Assembly: GCF_050589645.1 (NCBI RefSeq)
Contig: NZ_JBNGOQ010000004.1
Span: forward strand, 434,001 to 498,000
Reading direction: 5' to 3'
Length of the DNA: 64,000 bases
Source of the DNA: JBNGOQ01 sp050589645
Lineage (GTDB): Bacteria > Bacteroidota > Bacteroidia > Flavobacteriales > Flavobacteriaceae
This document shows, piece after piece, positions 8,155 to 17,248 of the stretch. Numbering within the stretch: position 1 is the stretch's first letter; each line of letters starts with the position of its first letter. The position numbers were made by a program, and so were the translations under genes. Under the pieces are notes generated by a model. The model saw only the letters and a program-made list of their open reading frames with translations, was not told the DNA's origin and made no database searches.

Positions 8155-9348
8155 TTAATTGATTCCGACGGTCCATCCGGCGCCCCAGGTGGTGACATCG
8201 GTTCCCGTACCATTACCGACACCGGTGATAAAATCTGCTTCTGTAAAGGTGAAACCTGTATCGTTTTTAAGAGTGGTTGTAATATTGTTGAAGGTTACGT
8301 CCACAACGTTAAGAAGGTCGTCCAGTACGCCCTGTCCGGTAGGGTTGTCGCCTGTATCCCCGTCCAGGTCAAACGCCTCGTCGAAGTCGGTAAGGACAAT
8401 GTTCGTAAAGGTACCCTGAGTACCTGCCCTTAACCTGATCGCTTCACTGGCATCATTGGCGCCAATAATGCTTGCGTTGACTACCATGGGATTGGAGAAG
8501 CTTCCCGACACGTTGCTGAAATCGGTGTTATACCCGTCACATTCAAAGGCCTTATCATGGGAAGTCCCGTGCTGCACATATACATCGGTAATGGTACCCG
8601 TGTAACCTTCGGTCCAGTCTATAGAATCGTCTTCTGCATTTACAACGGCCAAATGGCTTGCGTTTACCGTTCCACCAAAGAATTCGAAACCATCATCGGA
8701 ACCTTCGAATACTTGTACAAAATCGATTGTGGTACCGCTTCCAACAGCGTAGAGCGACACTCCGTTCAACTCGGCGTTACCATCAATGGCGCCACCAGCG
8801 TATTCTACCCGTACATATTGTAGGTTTCCAGAACTATCGTCCGGGGTATTTCCACCGTAGGAAAGACCACCTACTTCCGAGGTTGCGGTATCCGTAGAAC
8901 CGTCGGCGGTGGAATTAATGGGAGCGGAGCCACACAAAACAAGACCTCCCCAGTCCCCTGAGGAAGGCGCTGATGCATTGGAGGTAAGGACAATGGGTTC
9001 ACTGGCCGTACCTACGGCATTGATCTGCGCCCCTTGCTGAATGGCGATAAATGCGTTTACGCCTACAGGCTGTGCCCTTATGGTCATCCCTGCAGGGATG
9101 GTAAGGGTAGTGCCGCTTGCCATAAGGACAGGTCCGGTAATGATGTACGCTACATCTGGATCTAGTGTTAGATCTTCAGTAAATACCCCACTTAAGTTGA
9201 CCGATGTTTCGGTAGGGTTTCCACCTCCGGTGGTGTTGTTCGTTGTGGTAACACTGTTATCGTTAATAATAATATCCGAGGTATCGTCGCTTTCACAGGA
9301 GATAAACAAAGCGGCGGCTATACCTAAAAATAAAAACTTGTTTTTCAT
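8155..9348 (-). CDS. Surface lipoprotein of beta-helix type, partner of the TonB receptor
   Basis: 397 residues. The signal MKNKFLFLGIAAALFISC has lipobox Cys18, followed by an acidic linker (ESDDTSD) and a Thr/Asn/Gly-rich region. The body has short recurring turns (GSAPINS, GGLVLCGSAP, FDEAFDLDGDTGDN, LYAVGSGTTIDFVQVFEGSDDGFEFFGG) that suggest a right-handed beta-helix. Many Asp/Asn/Gly residues could bind calcium. Such proteins often carry misleading database names; I assign no enzyme activity. It lies 20 bp after the TonB receptor stop and ends just before a terminator, so it is the second gene of a two-gene operon. It may capture ligand for the receptor. Confidence 0.6.
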   Translation of the reverse strand: MKNKFLFLGIAAALFISCESDDTSDIIINDNSVTTTNNTTGGGNPTETSVNLSGVFTEDLTLDPDVAYIITGPVLMASGTTLTIPAGMTIRAQPVGVNAFIAIQQGAQINAVGTASEPIVLTSNASAPSSGDWGGLVLCGSAPINSTADGSTDTATSEVGGLSYGGNTPDDSSGNLQYVRVEYAGGAIDGNAELNGVSLYAVGSGTTIDFVQVFEGSDDGFEFFGGTVNASHLAVVNAEDDSIDWTEGYTGTITDVYVQHGTSHDKAFECDGYNTDFSNVSGSFSNPMVVNASIIGANDASEAIRLRAGTQGTFTNIVLTDFDEAFDLDGDTGDNPTGQGVLDDLLNVVDVTFNNITTTLKNDTGFTFTEADFITGVGNGTGTDVTTWGAGWTVGIN

Positions 9349-9368
9349 TGTTTTGAGTTTAAAAAGTA

Positions 9369-12194
9369 TTAAAATTTATATTTGAGGGTTAGCCCAATGT
9401 TAACCCCGAGGGTATATTCACGAATGATTACATCTCCAATTCCGGTACCCTCCCTTACAAAGGAGATATCGGGATCTAAGATGTTCTTGGCAGACAAATT
9501 GGCTTCAAAATGTTCACCAAATGAGTTTTTCCATATGAAGTCCAGGGTAGGAACCCCGCTTTCAATAATATTGCCCAAACTACCGGCTCCCAGCGAAAAT
9601 ATCCGATCGGAGAAATATGAAAACACTAGGGTGGCTTTGGGTTTATAGGTGCCGAAAGTAGGGCTGAAATTTAGGTCCGAATTAATGATAAAGGGCGAAG
9701 CCCCCTCCAGTTCATCCGATTCCCTGTCAAAGGAGGTCCCAAAGGTGTTGAGTGCTCCGGCAGGGATATCCCTAAGGTCCTGATCCGTATTGGTATACGC
9801 AGCATTGAGGCCTATGGAAACTACGGCATTATCATCGGCATCGGTATAGAGGTTTTTTCGGATTTCCAGTTCCAGTCCAATGATATCGGCCTGATCTCCC
9901 GTTCTAAAGAAGCGTTGAGTACCTGTTGCGTCTGCGGCAACCACTCGGTTCACAGGATCTTTGATGGTCTTTGCAAACGCTGCCAAGGAGATAATTTCCC
10001 CGCGCTCTAGAAACCATTCATATTTTAGGTCAAAGTTGTAGATATCCGAATAGGTGGCCCCGGTTCCGTCCAGTCCTCCTAGAAGATCGGGGTTGCCCCC
10101 TATCCTTTGCGTTACCGATTCATATACAAAAGGGGCTACTTCCTTGAATTCGGGAAATGATGCCGTTTTGCTGAAGGCAAACCTCAGATTGGAATTTTCG
10201 TTCAGGGCATAACGGACGTTAAGACTGGGCAGATAGATGTTTTCATATACATCCCTAAAGCCGGGGTCATCTGGCCGGATATTGATTACATCGTATGCTA
10301 CTTTCTGACTGAAAGATTCTACCCTAAAACCGGGCACAAACAACCATTTTTCCCCTAAGGATAATTCGGCAGAGGCGTACACACCATGTACATTCAAATT
10401 CCCTTTGTAGGTGTTCTCGGGTAATCCGGGCCTGTTCCTATTGCCAATATCATTGTTTATCGGATTGAGTACCAGGAGGTCGTAAAGCCCACTTCCTGCA
10501 GGAATGTTGATGTTGCTTACGTCAAAAATGCTGTTGAAATCATTAATGTCCGTTATAGGGGTATTGTCCCTGTCCTGAATTTCATAACCGTACCGGATAC
10601 TGTTGAACCTACGCTCCTTGCGCCTACCGTTGTAACCGAAATTGAGCTTCAACTGTTCGGAGGCCTTGTAAGCAAGGTTTACAAAACTGTTGAGTTCATC
10701 GTCCTCGATGCTCTGGAAAAAACGCTGGTTGTCAAAAGGGATGTTGGTATAGAAAACCGGGTTGGTATCGGGATCATCATCAAGGGATAACTGAAAATTT
10801 TCCAAACTTATCCGTTTCCGATCGGGTTCATCGGAGAAGACCTTATTAAAGCCCGTACCCCAATTCAGGGTGAACTTTTCCTCGAATACATGTTGTCCCG
10901 TCAATTGATTGACGAAGATCATGTCCTGGTTAAATTGCACGTTCATAACATAGAATCCTTGATCCGTATCGATGATGGCATCCCTGTTGGTACCCTGACC
11001 GTTTATACCATAGAATCCCACCGCGTCTGTGGAACTATTGATGAACAGTGAACTGTATTTTAACTTGTGACGATTGTTGATTCTGTAGGCCACATTTCCA
11101 AGGGCCGTGGTAGTGGTCTTATAGGCGAACTCCCGTACATTGGGAAAGTTGGTTTTCAACACATTGGTGAAGTCCCTTGCGGGTCCTTCCCACAACTCAT
11201 AACCATTACTGAATCCTGTAGAGGCAAAGAAACTAAGCCTGGAATCATCACCAAAATTAAAGGAGTAACCTCCCTCCAAGGATGCGGATAGATTGATGGG
11301 ATCCCAAGCTGTTTGGGGGTCAACGCCATGGGAGAGTACGATGGCGAAAGGGTCGTTGTCATACCTATTGTAAAAACCATAATTGCTGGGTCCTTCGCTG
11401 CGCACAAAATCGGTTCCCGAGGCGTTGGAGTTTGCCCCACTTCCCAAAGAAATATCAAAATAGCCATCCCCCGTATACTCTTTGGAATCAATGTTGACAT
11501 TACCGGCGGCAAAATCTGCGTAAAAGGTTGCGGTGTAGGCCTTACTGACCGAAATATTTTCGATGATGCTGGAAGAGAAAAGATCTAGGTCGATGTTCTT
11601 TTTGTTCACATTGTTGGAAGGCAGGGAGAGTCCGTTCATACTGGTATTCTGGTACCGGTCTCCCAACCCCCTTACATATACGTTACTGGAACCCTGTTGT
11701 TTGGAAATTCCCGAAATCTGGGCCACCGCGCCCGCGGCATCATCAATGCCTTTCAGGGTAAGCGCTTCCGCACTAATGGCTTCCTGGATTTCTACCGCTT
11801 TCTTTTGCTGCAATAACAGGGCAACTTCGGAATCCCGGGTTGCAGAGGTGGTGAGCACCACCTCATCAAGGCCAACACTGCTAGAGCCCAAGCCGGTGCT
11901 TACCTCGGTCACTTTGCCAGCTTCTACAATAACATTAGGGATTTCCAAGGTCTCGTACCCTAAAAAACTGATGACCAAGATGTAGGTTCCCGGTTCCACA
12001 TTTGCGATTTCGTAGAGCCCATCAAAATCGGACGTAGTCCCTTTAGTAGTTCCCTTGATGATCACATTTGCAAAGGCCAGGGGCTCATTGTTCAATTCCT
12101 TATCGGTCAGTTTGCCCACGATGCTTCCAGTAGTTTCTTGGCCATAATTGAAAAAGGAGGAAAGTAGTATCAATACGATAAACAATTGTCTCAT
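9369..12194 (-). CDS. TonB-dependent outer-membrane receptor
   Basis: 941 residues. There is a Sec signal peptide (MRQLFIVLILLSSFFNYGQ), then a carboxypeptidase-regulatory-like domain (about 22-105, with GTTKGTTSDFDGLYEIANVEPGTY). The plug (about 115-240) contains SGISKQQGSSNVYVRGLGDRYQNTSMNGLSLPS, and a long beta-barrel ends in TLGVNIGLTLKYKF with the C-terminal Phe of outer-membrane barrels. It imports a ligand using TonB/ExbBD energy. The next gene is a surface lipoprotein, and a PhoB/PhoR-like pair is divergent. This hints at regulation by phosphate or another envelope signal, but the ligand cannot be read from the sequence. Confidence 0.9.
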   Translation of the reverse strand: MRQLFIVLILLSSFFNYGQETTGSIVGKLTDKELNNEPLAFANVIIKGTTKGTTSDFDGLYEIANVEPGTYILVISFLGYETLEIPNVIVEAGKVTEVSTGLGSSSVGLDEVVLTTSATRDSEVALLLQQKKAVEIQEAISAEALTLKGIDDAAGAVAQISGISKQQGSSNVYVRGLGDRYQNTSMNGLSLPSNNVNKKNIDLDLFSSSIIENISVSKAYTATFYADFAAGNVNIDSKEYTGDGYFDISLGSGANSNASGTDFVRSEGPSNYGFYNRYDNDPFAIVLSHGVDPQTAWDPINLSASLEGGYSFNFGDDSRLSFFASTGFSNGYELWEGPARDFTNVLKTNFPNVREFAYKTTTTALGNVAYRINNRHKLKYSSLFINSSTDAVGFYGINGQGTNRDAIIDTDQGFYVMNVQFNQDMIFVNQLTGQHVFEEKFTLNWGTGFNKVFSDEPDRKRISLENFQLSLDDDPDTNPVFYTNIPFDNQRFFQSIEDDELNSFVNLAYKASEQLKLNFGYNGRRKERRFNSIRYGYEIQDRDNTPITDINDFNSIFDVSNINIPAGSGLYDLLVLNPINNDIGNRNRPGLPENTYKGNLNVHGVYASAELSLGEKWLFVPGFRVESFSQKVAYDVINIRPDDPGFRDVYENIYLPSLNVRYALNENSNLRFAFSKTASFPEFKEVAPFVYESVTQRIGGNPDLLGGLDGTGATYSDIYNFDLKYEWFLERGEIISLAAFAKTIKDPVNRVVAADATGTQRFFRTGDQADIIGLELEIRKNLYTDADDNAVVSIGLNAAYTNTDQDLRDIPAGALNTFGTSFDRESDELEGASPFIINSDLNFSPTFGTYKPKATLVFSYFSDRIFSLGAGSLGNIIESGVPTLDFIWKNSFGEHFEANLSAKNILDPDISFVREGTGIGDVIIREYTLGVNIGLTLKYKF

Positions 12195-12277
12195 GAGTTG
12201 GATTTCAATTTCAGCAGCAAAGAACGACAGCTGCCGTTAAGGTCATGTTACTCGTATCTTAAAAATCAGTTTCCTTT

Positions 12278-12324
12278 ATGTTACTATAATGTTATCATAT
12301 TAAATGAACGTTAACAGCGTTACC
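12278..12324. promoter_or_regulatory. Pho-box-like tandem repeats between the receptor and the response regulator
   Basis: ATGTTACTATA (12278-12288) is followed immediately by ATGTTATCATA (12289-12299). The two agree at 9 of 11 positions, with an exact 11-bp period, the spacing of PhoB/OmpR-family sites. A second pair, CGTTA at 12309-12313 and 12318-12322, lies closer to the regulator gene. This is a likely binding site for the adjacent response regulator, which would control itself, the divergent TonB receptor, or both. Confidence 0.5.
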
Positions 12325-12341
12325 TGTAATAGTATTATATT

Positions 12342-12349
12342 TACATTTG
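12342..12349 (+). promoter_or_regulatory. -7 box of the response-regulator operon
   Basis: TACATTTG matches TAnnTTTG exactly and lies 25 bases before the ATG at 12375. The tandem repeats at 12309-12322 occupy the place where the -33 element should be. Confidence 0.55.
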
Positions 12350-12374
12350 GGAGCGATAAACAAAGCATATTCCC

Positions 12375-13064
12375 ATGAAAAAAAAAGACATCAAGATTCT
12401 TTTAGTGGACGACGAGCCCGATATACTGGAGATTGTGAGCTATAATCTGTCCTCCGAGGGCTACCAAGTGTATACCGCCAAGAATGGAATTGAAGGTGTG
12501 TCAAAAGCCAAGAAAAAACTGCCCCACCTTATTATATTGGATGTTATGATGCCCGAAATGGACGGGATAGAAGCCTGTGAGATCATGCGTAATACTTCAG
12601 GATTGGAAAATACCATAATCACATTTCTGACCGCACGTGGTGAGGACTACTCTCAAGTGGCAGGGTTCGATGCGGGAGCGGATGACTATATTACCAAGCC
12701 TATAAAACCCAAGGTGTTGGTAAGCAAGGTGAAGGGCCTGCTGAGAAGGTTAAAGGAAGAGGCTGCCTCCGAAATCGAGGATATTGTGAAAGTGGGGAAT
12801 ATTGTTATCAACCGGGAAGAATACAAGATTATAAACAATGGCAAGGAGATCGTGCTTCCGCGCAAGGAGTTCGAATTGCTTTCCTTGCTTACCTCCAAAC
12901 CCAGCAAGGTGTTTAAGCGTGAGGTCATCCTGGACAAGGTTTGGGGCAACGAGGTTGTGGTGGGCGGCCGCACCATAGATGTACATATAAGAAAACTACG
13001 TGAAAAAATAGGTGACCATCATTTTAAAACCGTAAAGGGCGTGGGCTATAAGTTTGTGTTGTAA
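12375..13064 (+). CDS. OmpR/PhoB-family response regulator
   Basis: 229 residues. The receiver domain (1-120) has acidic residues D12/D13, phospho-acceptor D56 in LIILDVMMPEMDG, T86 in FLTARG and K107 in DDYITKPIK. The C-terminal winged helix (about 135-229) shows RKEFELLSLL, RTIDVHIRKLREKIG and VKGVGYKFV, which place it in the PhoB/OmpR class of DNA-binding regulators. The stop overlaps the kinase start (TAATG), so the two are translationally coupled. The divergent TonB receptor is a likely target, given the tandem repeats in the shared intergenic region. Confidence 0.92.
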   Translation: MKKKDIKILLVDDEPDILEIVSYNLSSEGYQVYTAKNGIEGVSKAKKKLPHLIILDVMMPEMDGIEACEIMRNTSGLENTIITFLTARGEDYSQVAGFDAGADDYITKPIKPKVLVSKVKGLLRRLKEEAASEIEDIVKVGNIVINREEYKIINNGKEIVLPRKEFELLSLLTSKPSKVFKREVILDKVWGNEVVVGGRTIDVHIRKLREKIGDHHFKTVKGVGYKFVL

Positions 13065-14119
13065 TGGCAATACAGGTAAAGAAATCATATAAGTTTGCTT
13101 TCCGTTCCTCGCTTTTAATCGCACTTGTTCTTCTAATTCTTATAGGTGGTTTCCTTTGGTATAAGGGCACCATTGACTGGACCTTACTCCTCCTTTTTGG
13201 ATTGATCGGCTTTACTGTTTCTTTTGTTATCCTACAGATTAGGGTAGAACGGTTCATCTATGGAAGAATAAAACGGATTTATGACGACGTCTCCTTGCTA
13301 GAATCCTTTTCCTTTGCATCAAGGCCTGTTACAACCGATATGAGAACACTGACTCAGGAAATTGAAAAATTTGCACAGGACAAAAAAATAGAGATCGATA
13401 CGCTGAAGATCCGGGAAGAATACCGCAAGGATTTTTTGGGCAATGTTTCCCATGAGCTCAAAACCCCACTGTTTACCGTTCAAGGGTATATCCTAACCCT
13501 TTTGGACGGGGCCATGGAAGATAAGAACATTCGCAAAAAATACCTGCAACGCGCCAACAAGGGGGTAGAACGATTGATCTATATTATCAAGGATCTAGAT
13601 CTGATCACCAAATTGGAGGTGGGCGAACTGCGTTTGGAATGGGACGATTTTGATATTATTGAACTGATCCAGAACGTTTTTGAACTGTTGGAGATGAAAG
13701 CGGCCAAAAAGAAGATTACCCTAACGTTTGATATGGATTATCAAACCCCCATACACGTGCATGCAGACAGGGAAAAAATACAGCAAGTGGTCACCAATTT
13801 ATTAGTGAACTCCATCAAATACGGCCACGAAAATGGCACGACCGAGGTAAGTGTTGAAGATTTGATCAAGAACAAAGTGATCATTAGGGTCACCGATAAC
13901 GGGGAAGGAATTCCGCAACAGCATATCCAAAGACTGTTCGAACGTTTTTACAGAGTGGATAAGAGTGGCAGCAGACGTGAGGGGGGATCCGGATTGGGCC
14001 TGTCCATAGTAAAGCACATCATAGAGGCCCACGATGAAAAAATCTACGTGGAAAGTGAAGTAGGGATGGGTTCTGAATTCTCCTTTACCTTGGAAAAGGC
14101 CGAAAACAAAACTGGGTAG
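13064..14119 (+). CDS. PhoR-like sensor histidine kinase
   Basis: 351 residues. Two close N-terminal membrane segments (about 14-34 and 39-58) leave almost no periplasmic domain, as in PhoR. A linker of about 60 residues follows. The HisKA domain has the phospho-accepting H130 in FLGNVSHELKTPL. The ATPase domain shows the N box VTNLLVNSIKYG, the G1 box DNGEGIP, the F box LFERFYRVDKSGSR and the G2 box GGSGLGLSIVKHI. With no sensor domain outside the membrane, it probably senses a membrane or cytoplasmic signal. It partners the overlapping response regulator. PhoR function is inference from the layout. Confidence 0.92.
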   Translation: MAIQVKKSYKFAFRSSLLIALVLLILIGGFLWYKGTIDWTLLLLFGLIGFTVSFVILQIRVERFIYGRIKRIYDDVSLLESFSFASRPVTTDMRTLTQEIEKFAQDKKIEIDTLKIREEYRKDFLGNVSHELKTPLFTVQGYILTLLDGAMEDKNIRKKYLQRANKGVERLIYIIKDLDLITKLEVGELRLEWDDFDIIELIQNVFELLEMKAAKKKITLTFDMDYQTPIHVHADREKIQQVVTNLLVNSIKYGHENGTTEVSVEDLIKNKVIIRVTDNGEGIPQQHIQRLFERFYRVDKSGSRREGGSGLGLSIVKHIIEAHDEKIYVESEVGMGSEFSFTLEKAENKTG

Positions 14120-14309
14120 GGTACTGTTTTCTCAAAATTTTATCAGTAAGCAATACAGACCAAACACCTGGTTTTTGCAAAAGGCTGGTGGTAATTTATT
14201 CGATTTCATAGGGTTGGGTGGGATACTTGCGACCCTCCTGGAAGGTAGGGAACAACCTCCAAAACATGGTAAGATTTCCTTAGCTTTGTCAAATCATTAA
14301 ATTTCGGCA

Positions 14310-14981
14310 GTGGGGAGCAAAAACAAACTGAAACGTTTTACGGAAAATGAGACCTTCAAGAACGTAATCCAACCAAAGAGGGAGGAGATTTTGGCCGGTA
14401 ACATCGACCTGAAGGGCAATTGGAAGCGGCATTTTGGCAACAACAAACCCTTGGTGCTGGAACTGGGTTGTGGCAAAGGGGAATACACCCTAGGATTGGC
14501 AAAGCAACATCCGGAAAAAAATTTTATCGGTGTCGATATAAAGGGCGCCCGATTTTGGCGAGGCGCTAAAACAGCCTTGGAGGCAAATCTGGAAAACGTA
14601 GCTTTTCTACGTACCCAAATAGAACTGATCGATCTGCTTTTTGATGAAAGTGAGGTGTCCGAGATATGGATTACTTTCCCGGATCCCCAGAAAAAGTATA
14701 AACGAACCAAGCACAGGCTTACCAATAAAGCCTTTCTTGATAAGTATGCGCGTATTCTAAGACCTGGCGGTTTGGTACACCTAAAGACCGATAGTGGCTT
14801 TATGCACGGGTATACGTTGGGACTGTTGCACGGTCTGGGATACGAAATTATTTATGCAAATCACGATGTATATAAGAACGAGGGAAGTCCGCCCTCGGTA
14901 ACAGGGATAAAAACATTTTACGAAATTCAGTATCTTGAGGAAGGGAAACCGATTACCTATATCCAATTTAGGATAAGCTAA
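14310..14981 (+). CDS. trmB: tRNA (guanine-N7-)-methyltransferase
   Basis: 223 residues, starting with GTG (MGSKNKLKRFTENETF, the usual flavobacterial TrmB start). It methylates G46 of tRNAs using S-adenosylmethionine. The SAM motif is LELGCGKGEYTLGLA (about 51-65), followed by FIGVDIKGARFWRGAKTA. The substrate motif ITFPDPQKKYKRTKHRL (about 119-135) is diagnostic of TrmB, as is the GLVHLKTDSGFM strand. The 190-bp space before it shows no gene. It is followed 7 bp later by a LysE-family gene on the same strand. Confidence 0.95.
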   Translation: MGSKNKLKRFTENETFKNVIQPKREEILAGNIDLKGNWKRHFGNNKPLVLELGCGKGEYTLGLAKQHPEKNFIGVDIKGARFWRGAKTALEANLENVAFLRTQIELIDLLFDESEVSEIWITFPDPQKKYKRTKHRLTNKAFLDKYARILRPGGLVHLKTDSGFMHGYTLGLLHGLGYEIIYANHDVYKNEGSPPSVTGIKTFYEIQYLEEGKPITYIQFRIS

Positions 14982-14988
14982 CCATATC

Positions 14989-15615
14989 ATGCATTTACTC
15001 ATCCTTTTTTTTGTGACCTTTTCAGCAGCTTTCATGGCTACCGTTCCTCCGGGACTATTAAATATGAATGCGGCCAAGACCAGTGTGGAAAAGGGGAAGC
15101 TCAATGGAATAATATTCAGTGTCGGTGTTTCCACGATGATCATGATCCAAGCCTATATTGCCGTGATGATCTCCAAGTTCCTGTACAACAACCCTGAGGT
15201 TATGGGGCTACTGTTGCGGATCGCCCTCGGTGTCTTTGGTTTTTTGGCGGTCTACTTCTACATCAAGGCCAGGCGCAATGTGAAGCGCAAAATGAAGATT
15301 GGAAAGGTGAGCAAAAAAAACAGTTTTTTTAAGGGAATCCTATTGGCTGCCCTGAATTTGCTCACCATTCCGTATTATAGCGGACTCAATGTCATGTGGA
15401 CCTCCTCCGGATGGATCAAATTTGAGCTATGGGATATAGGCATGTTTATTTTGGCGGCAGGTTGTGGGACCTTTGCCGTGCTGTATATGTATACGGTATA
15501 TTTTAACAAGTTGGAGAACAAGACACGCAAGTTCTCAAAAAATGCCAACTATATTTTAAGCACGTTGATGTTGGTGCTTTTGATCATTACCATTGGAAGA
15601 ATAGTGTACGAATAG
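14989..15615 (+). CDS. LysE/RhtB-family exporter
   Basis: 208 residues with five or six hydrophobic segments. The start, FVTFSAAFMATVPPGLLNMNAAKTSVEKGKLNG, is the LysE-family signature for amino-acid or small-metabolite efflux across the inner membrane; the PPG motif in the first helix is typical. A basic cytoplasmic loop (KARRNVKRKMKIGKVSKKN) separates the two halves. The substrate is unknown. The gene lies 7 bp after trmB and 1 bp before the alkyltransferase-like gene, so the three form an operon. Confidence 0.8.
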   Translation: MHLLILFFVTFSAAFMATVPPGLLNMNAAKTSVEKGKLNGIIFSVGVSTMIMIQAYIAVMISKFLYNNPEVMGLLLRIALGVFGFLAVYFYIKARRNVKRKMKIGKVSKKNSFFKGILLAALNLLTIPYYSGLNVMWTSSGWIKFELWDIGMFILAAGCGTFAVLYMYTVYFNKLENKTRKFSKNANYILSTLMLVLLIITIGRIVYE

Positions 15616-15616
15616 T

Positions 15617-15949
15617 ATGAAGGAAGAAAATCGAAATTTTTTTGAAAAGGTCTATGAAGTTGCCCGAAAGATTCCCTATGGCCGGGTAACCTCCTACGGG
15701 GCCATCGCCAAATACCTCGGTGCCGCCAGAAGTGCCCGTATGGTAGGTTGGGCCATGAACGGGGCCGGAGCAAAGGAAGACGTTCCGGCACATAGAGTGG
15801 TAAACCGTAAGGGCCTGCTGACCGGGAAACACCATTTTGACGGGACCAATCTTATGCAGCAATTATTGGAAAATGAGGGCATAGTGGTAGAGGACAATCA
15901 AATTGTTGATTTGGAACATTTTTTTTGGGATCCAGGGAAGGAATTATAA
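15617..15949 (+). CDS. Alkyltransferase-like (ATL) DNA-damage recognition protein
   Basis: 110 residues, equal to the DNA-binding domain of O6-alkylguanine-DNA alkyltransferase: VARKIPYGRVTSYGAIAKYLG, then the helix ARSARMVGWAMNGAG with the flipping Arg (R41). The reactive site that reads PCHR in active enzymes is PAHR (57-60) here. With no cysteine it cannot take up the alkyl group and should act as an ATL protein, which binds alkylated guanine and hands the lesion to nucleotide excision repair. Start ATG 15617 is one base after the LysE stop. Ala, and not the usual ATL Trp, at the Cys position is worth noting. Confidence 0.85.
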   Translation: MKEENRNFFEKVYEVARKIPYGRVTSYGAIAKYLGAARSARMVGWAMNGAGAKEDVPAHRVVNRKGLLTGKHHFDGTNLMQQLLENEGIVVEDNQIVDLEHFFWDPGKEL

Positions 15950-16052
15950 GGGAGCCCGTAAGCTTTGACCTGGAATAAAACCCTCATAAATTTAGCCTAT
16001 TCACGTATTTTACTTTTCAATTTGTGCACTTCCTAATCTCGGCACTATGCCC

Positions 16053-16060
16053 TATCTTTG
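16053..16060 (+). promoter_or_regulatory. -7 box of the mrp/nifU unit
   Basis: TATCTTTG matches the TAnnTTTG consensus and lies 46 bases before the mrp ATG. It is the only good match in the 157-bp gap after the ATL gene. Confidence 0.5.
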
Positions 16061-16106
16061 TAATTTAGAATTAGTTTAATTAAAGCCCAAGGGCTACCCT
16101 TTTAAA

Positions 16107-17246
16107 ATGAAGCTGAATAAAAAAGACATCCTTACCGCTCTGGAGGAGATAACCGTTCCCGGGGAAGGGAAAAACATGGTGGAGAGTGGCGCTGTTACCA
16201 ACGTCATGGTCTTTGGCGATGAGGTAGTCGTGGATATTACCATAAAAAACCCAAGCCTGCAGGCGCGAAAGAAAACCGAGGTAGAGATCCTGAAGGTAAT
16301 CCACCGAAAGGTCTACGAGAAAGCAAAAATAACGGTAAACGTAAAGGTTGATGCGCCCAGCAAGCCCAAGGTCAACGAGATTAAGGGAAAACCGATTCCG
16401 GGCATTCAAAACATCATTGCCGTGGCTTCCGGCAAAGGTGGAGTGGGAAAATCCACGGTAACCGCAAACTTGGCGGTTACCCTGGCAAAAATGGGCTTTA
16501 AGGTAGGCCTGCTCGATGCAGATATATATGGGCCTTCGAGTCCCATTATGTTCGATGTTGCCCATGAAAAACCTTTGGCGGTCAATGTAAACGGTAAATC
16601 TAAAATGAAACCCGTGGAAAACCACGGGGTAAAATTGTTGTCCATTGGGTTCTTTACCCAGCCCAACCAAGCCGTAATTTGGCGTGGGCCTATGGCGGCT
16701 AAGGCTTTGAACCAAATGATCTTTGACGCCCACTGGGGAGAATTGGACTTTATGCTTTTGGACCTTCCTCCAGGCACAGGGGATATTCACCTGAGCATCA
16801 TGCAATCCTTACCAATTACGGGAGCCGTAGTGGTGAGCACGCCTCAAGAGGTGGCCTTGGCCGATGCCCGAAAGGGGGTAGCCATGTTTCAACAGGAATC
16901 GATCAATGTACCAGTCTTGGGAATCGTGGAGAACATGGCCTATTTCACGCCCGAAGAACTACCCAACAACAAATATTATATCTTTGGAAAAGAAGGGGCC
17001 AAGCACCTTTCCGAAGATTTAAGCGTACCTTTCTTGGGAGAAATACCCTTGATACAGAGTATTCGGGAGGCCGGTGATGTGGGCAGGCCTGCAGCAATGC
17101 AGACGGCTACACCCATTGAGGCAGCTTTTGAAGACCTTACGCGCAATGTAGTGCAGGAAGTGGTGAACAGAAATAAGAGCCTGCCTCCTACGGAAGCGAT
17201 AAAAATAACGACAATGGCAGGTTGTTCCGCCGTTAAAAAGAAATAA
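16107..17246 (+). CDS. apbC: Mrp/ApbC-type iron-sulfur carrier P-loop ATPase
   Basis: 379 residues. The N-terminal MIP18/DUF59-type domain (1-95) is followed by a Mrp/NBP35 ATPase with the deviant Walker A SGKGGVGKST (108-117), a DADIYGPSSP switch and DLPPGTGDIHLS. The family carries Fe-S clusters to apo-proteins in the cytosol. The CxxC pair that many Mrp proteins have before the final domain is absent: the segment reads VENMAYFTPEELPNNKYYIFG. A single Cys remains near the C-terminus (MAGCSAVKKK). The NifU-type scaffold follows 2 bp later, which supports a role in cluster assembly. Confidence 0.92.
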   Translation: MKLNKKDILTALEEITVPGEGKNMVESGAVTNVMVFGDEVVVDITIKNPSLQARKKTEVEILKVIHRKVYEKAKITVNVKVDAPSKPKVNEIKGKPIPGIQNIIAVASGKGGVGKSTVTANLAVTLAKMGFKVGLLDADIYGPSSPIMFDVAHEKPLAVNVNGKSKMKPVENHGVKLLSIGFFTQPNQAVIWRGPMAAKALNQMIFDAHWGELDFMLLDLPPGTGDIHLSIMQSLPITGAVVVSTPQEVALADARKGVAMFQQESINVPVLGIVENMAYFTPEELPNNKYYIFGKEGAKHLSEDLSVPFLGEIPLIQSIREAGDVGRPAAMQTATPIEAAFEDLTRNVVQEVVNRNKSLPPTEAIKITTMAGCSAVKKK

Positions 17247-17248
17247 GT

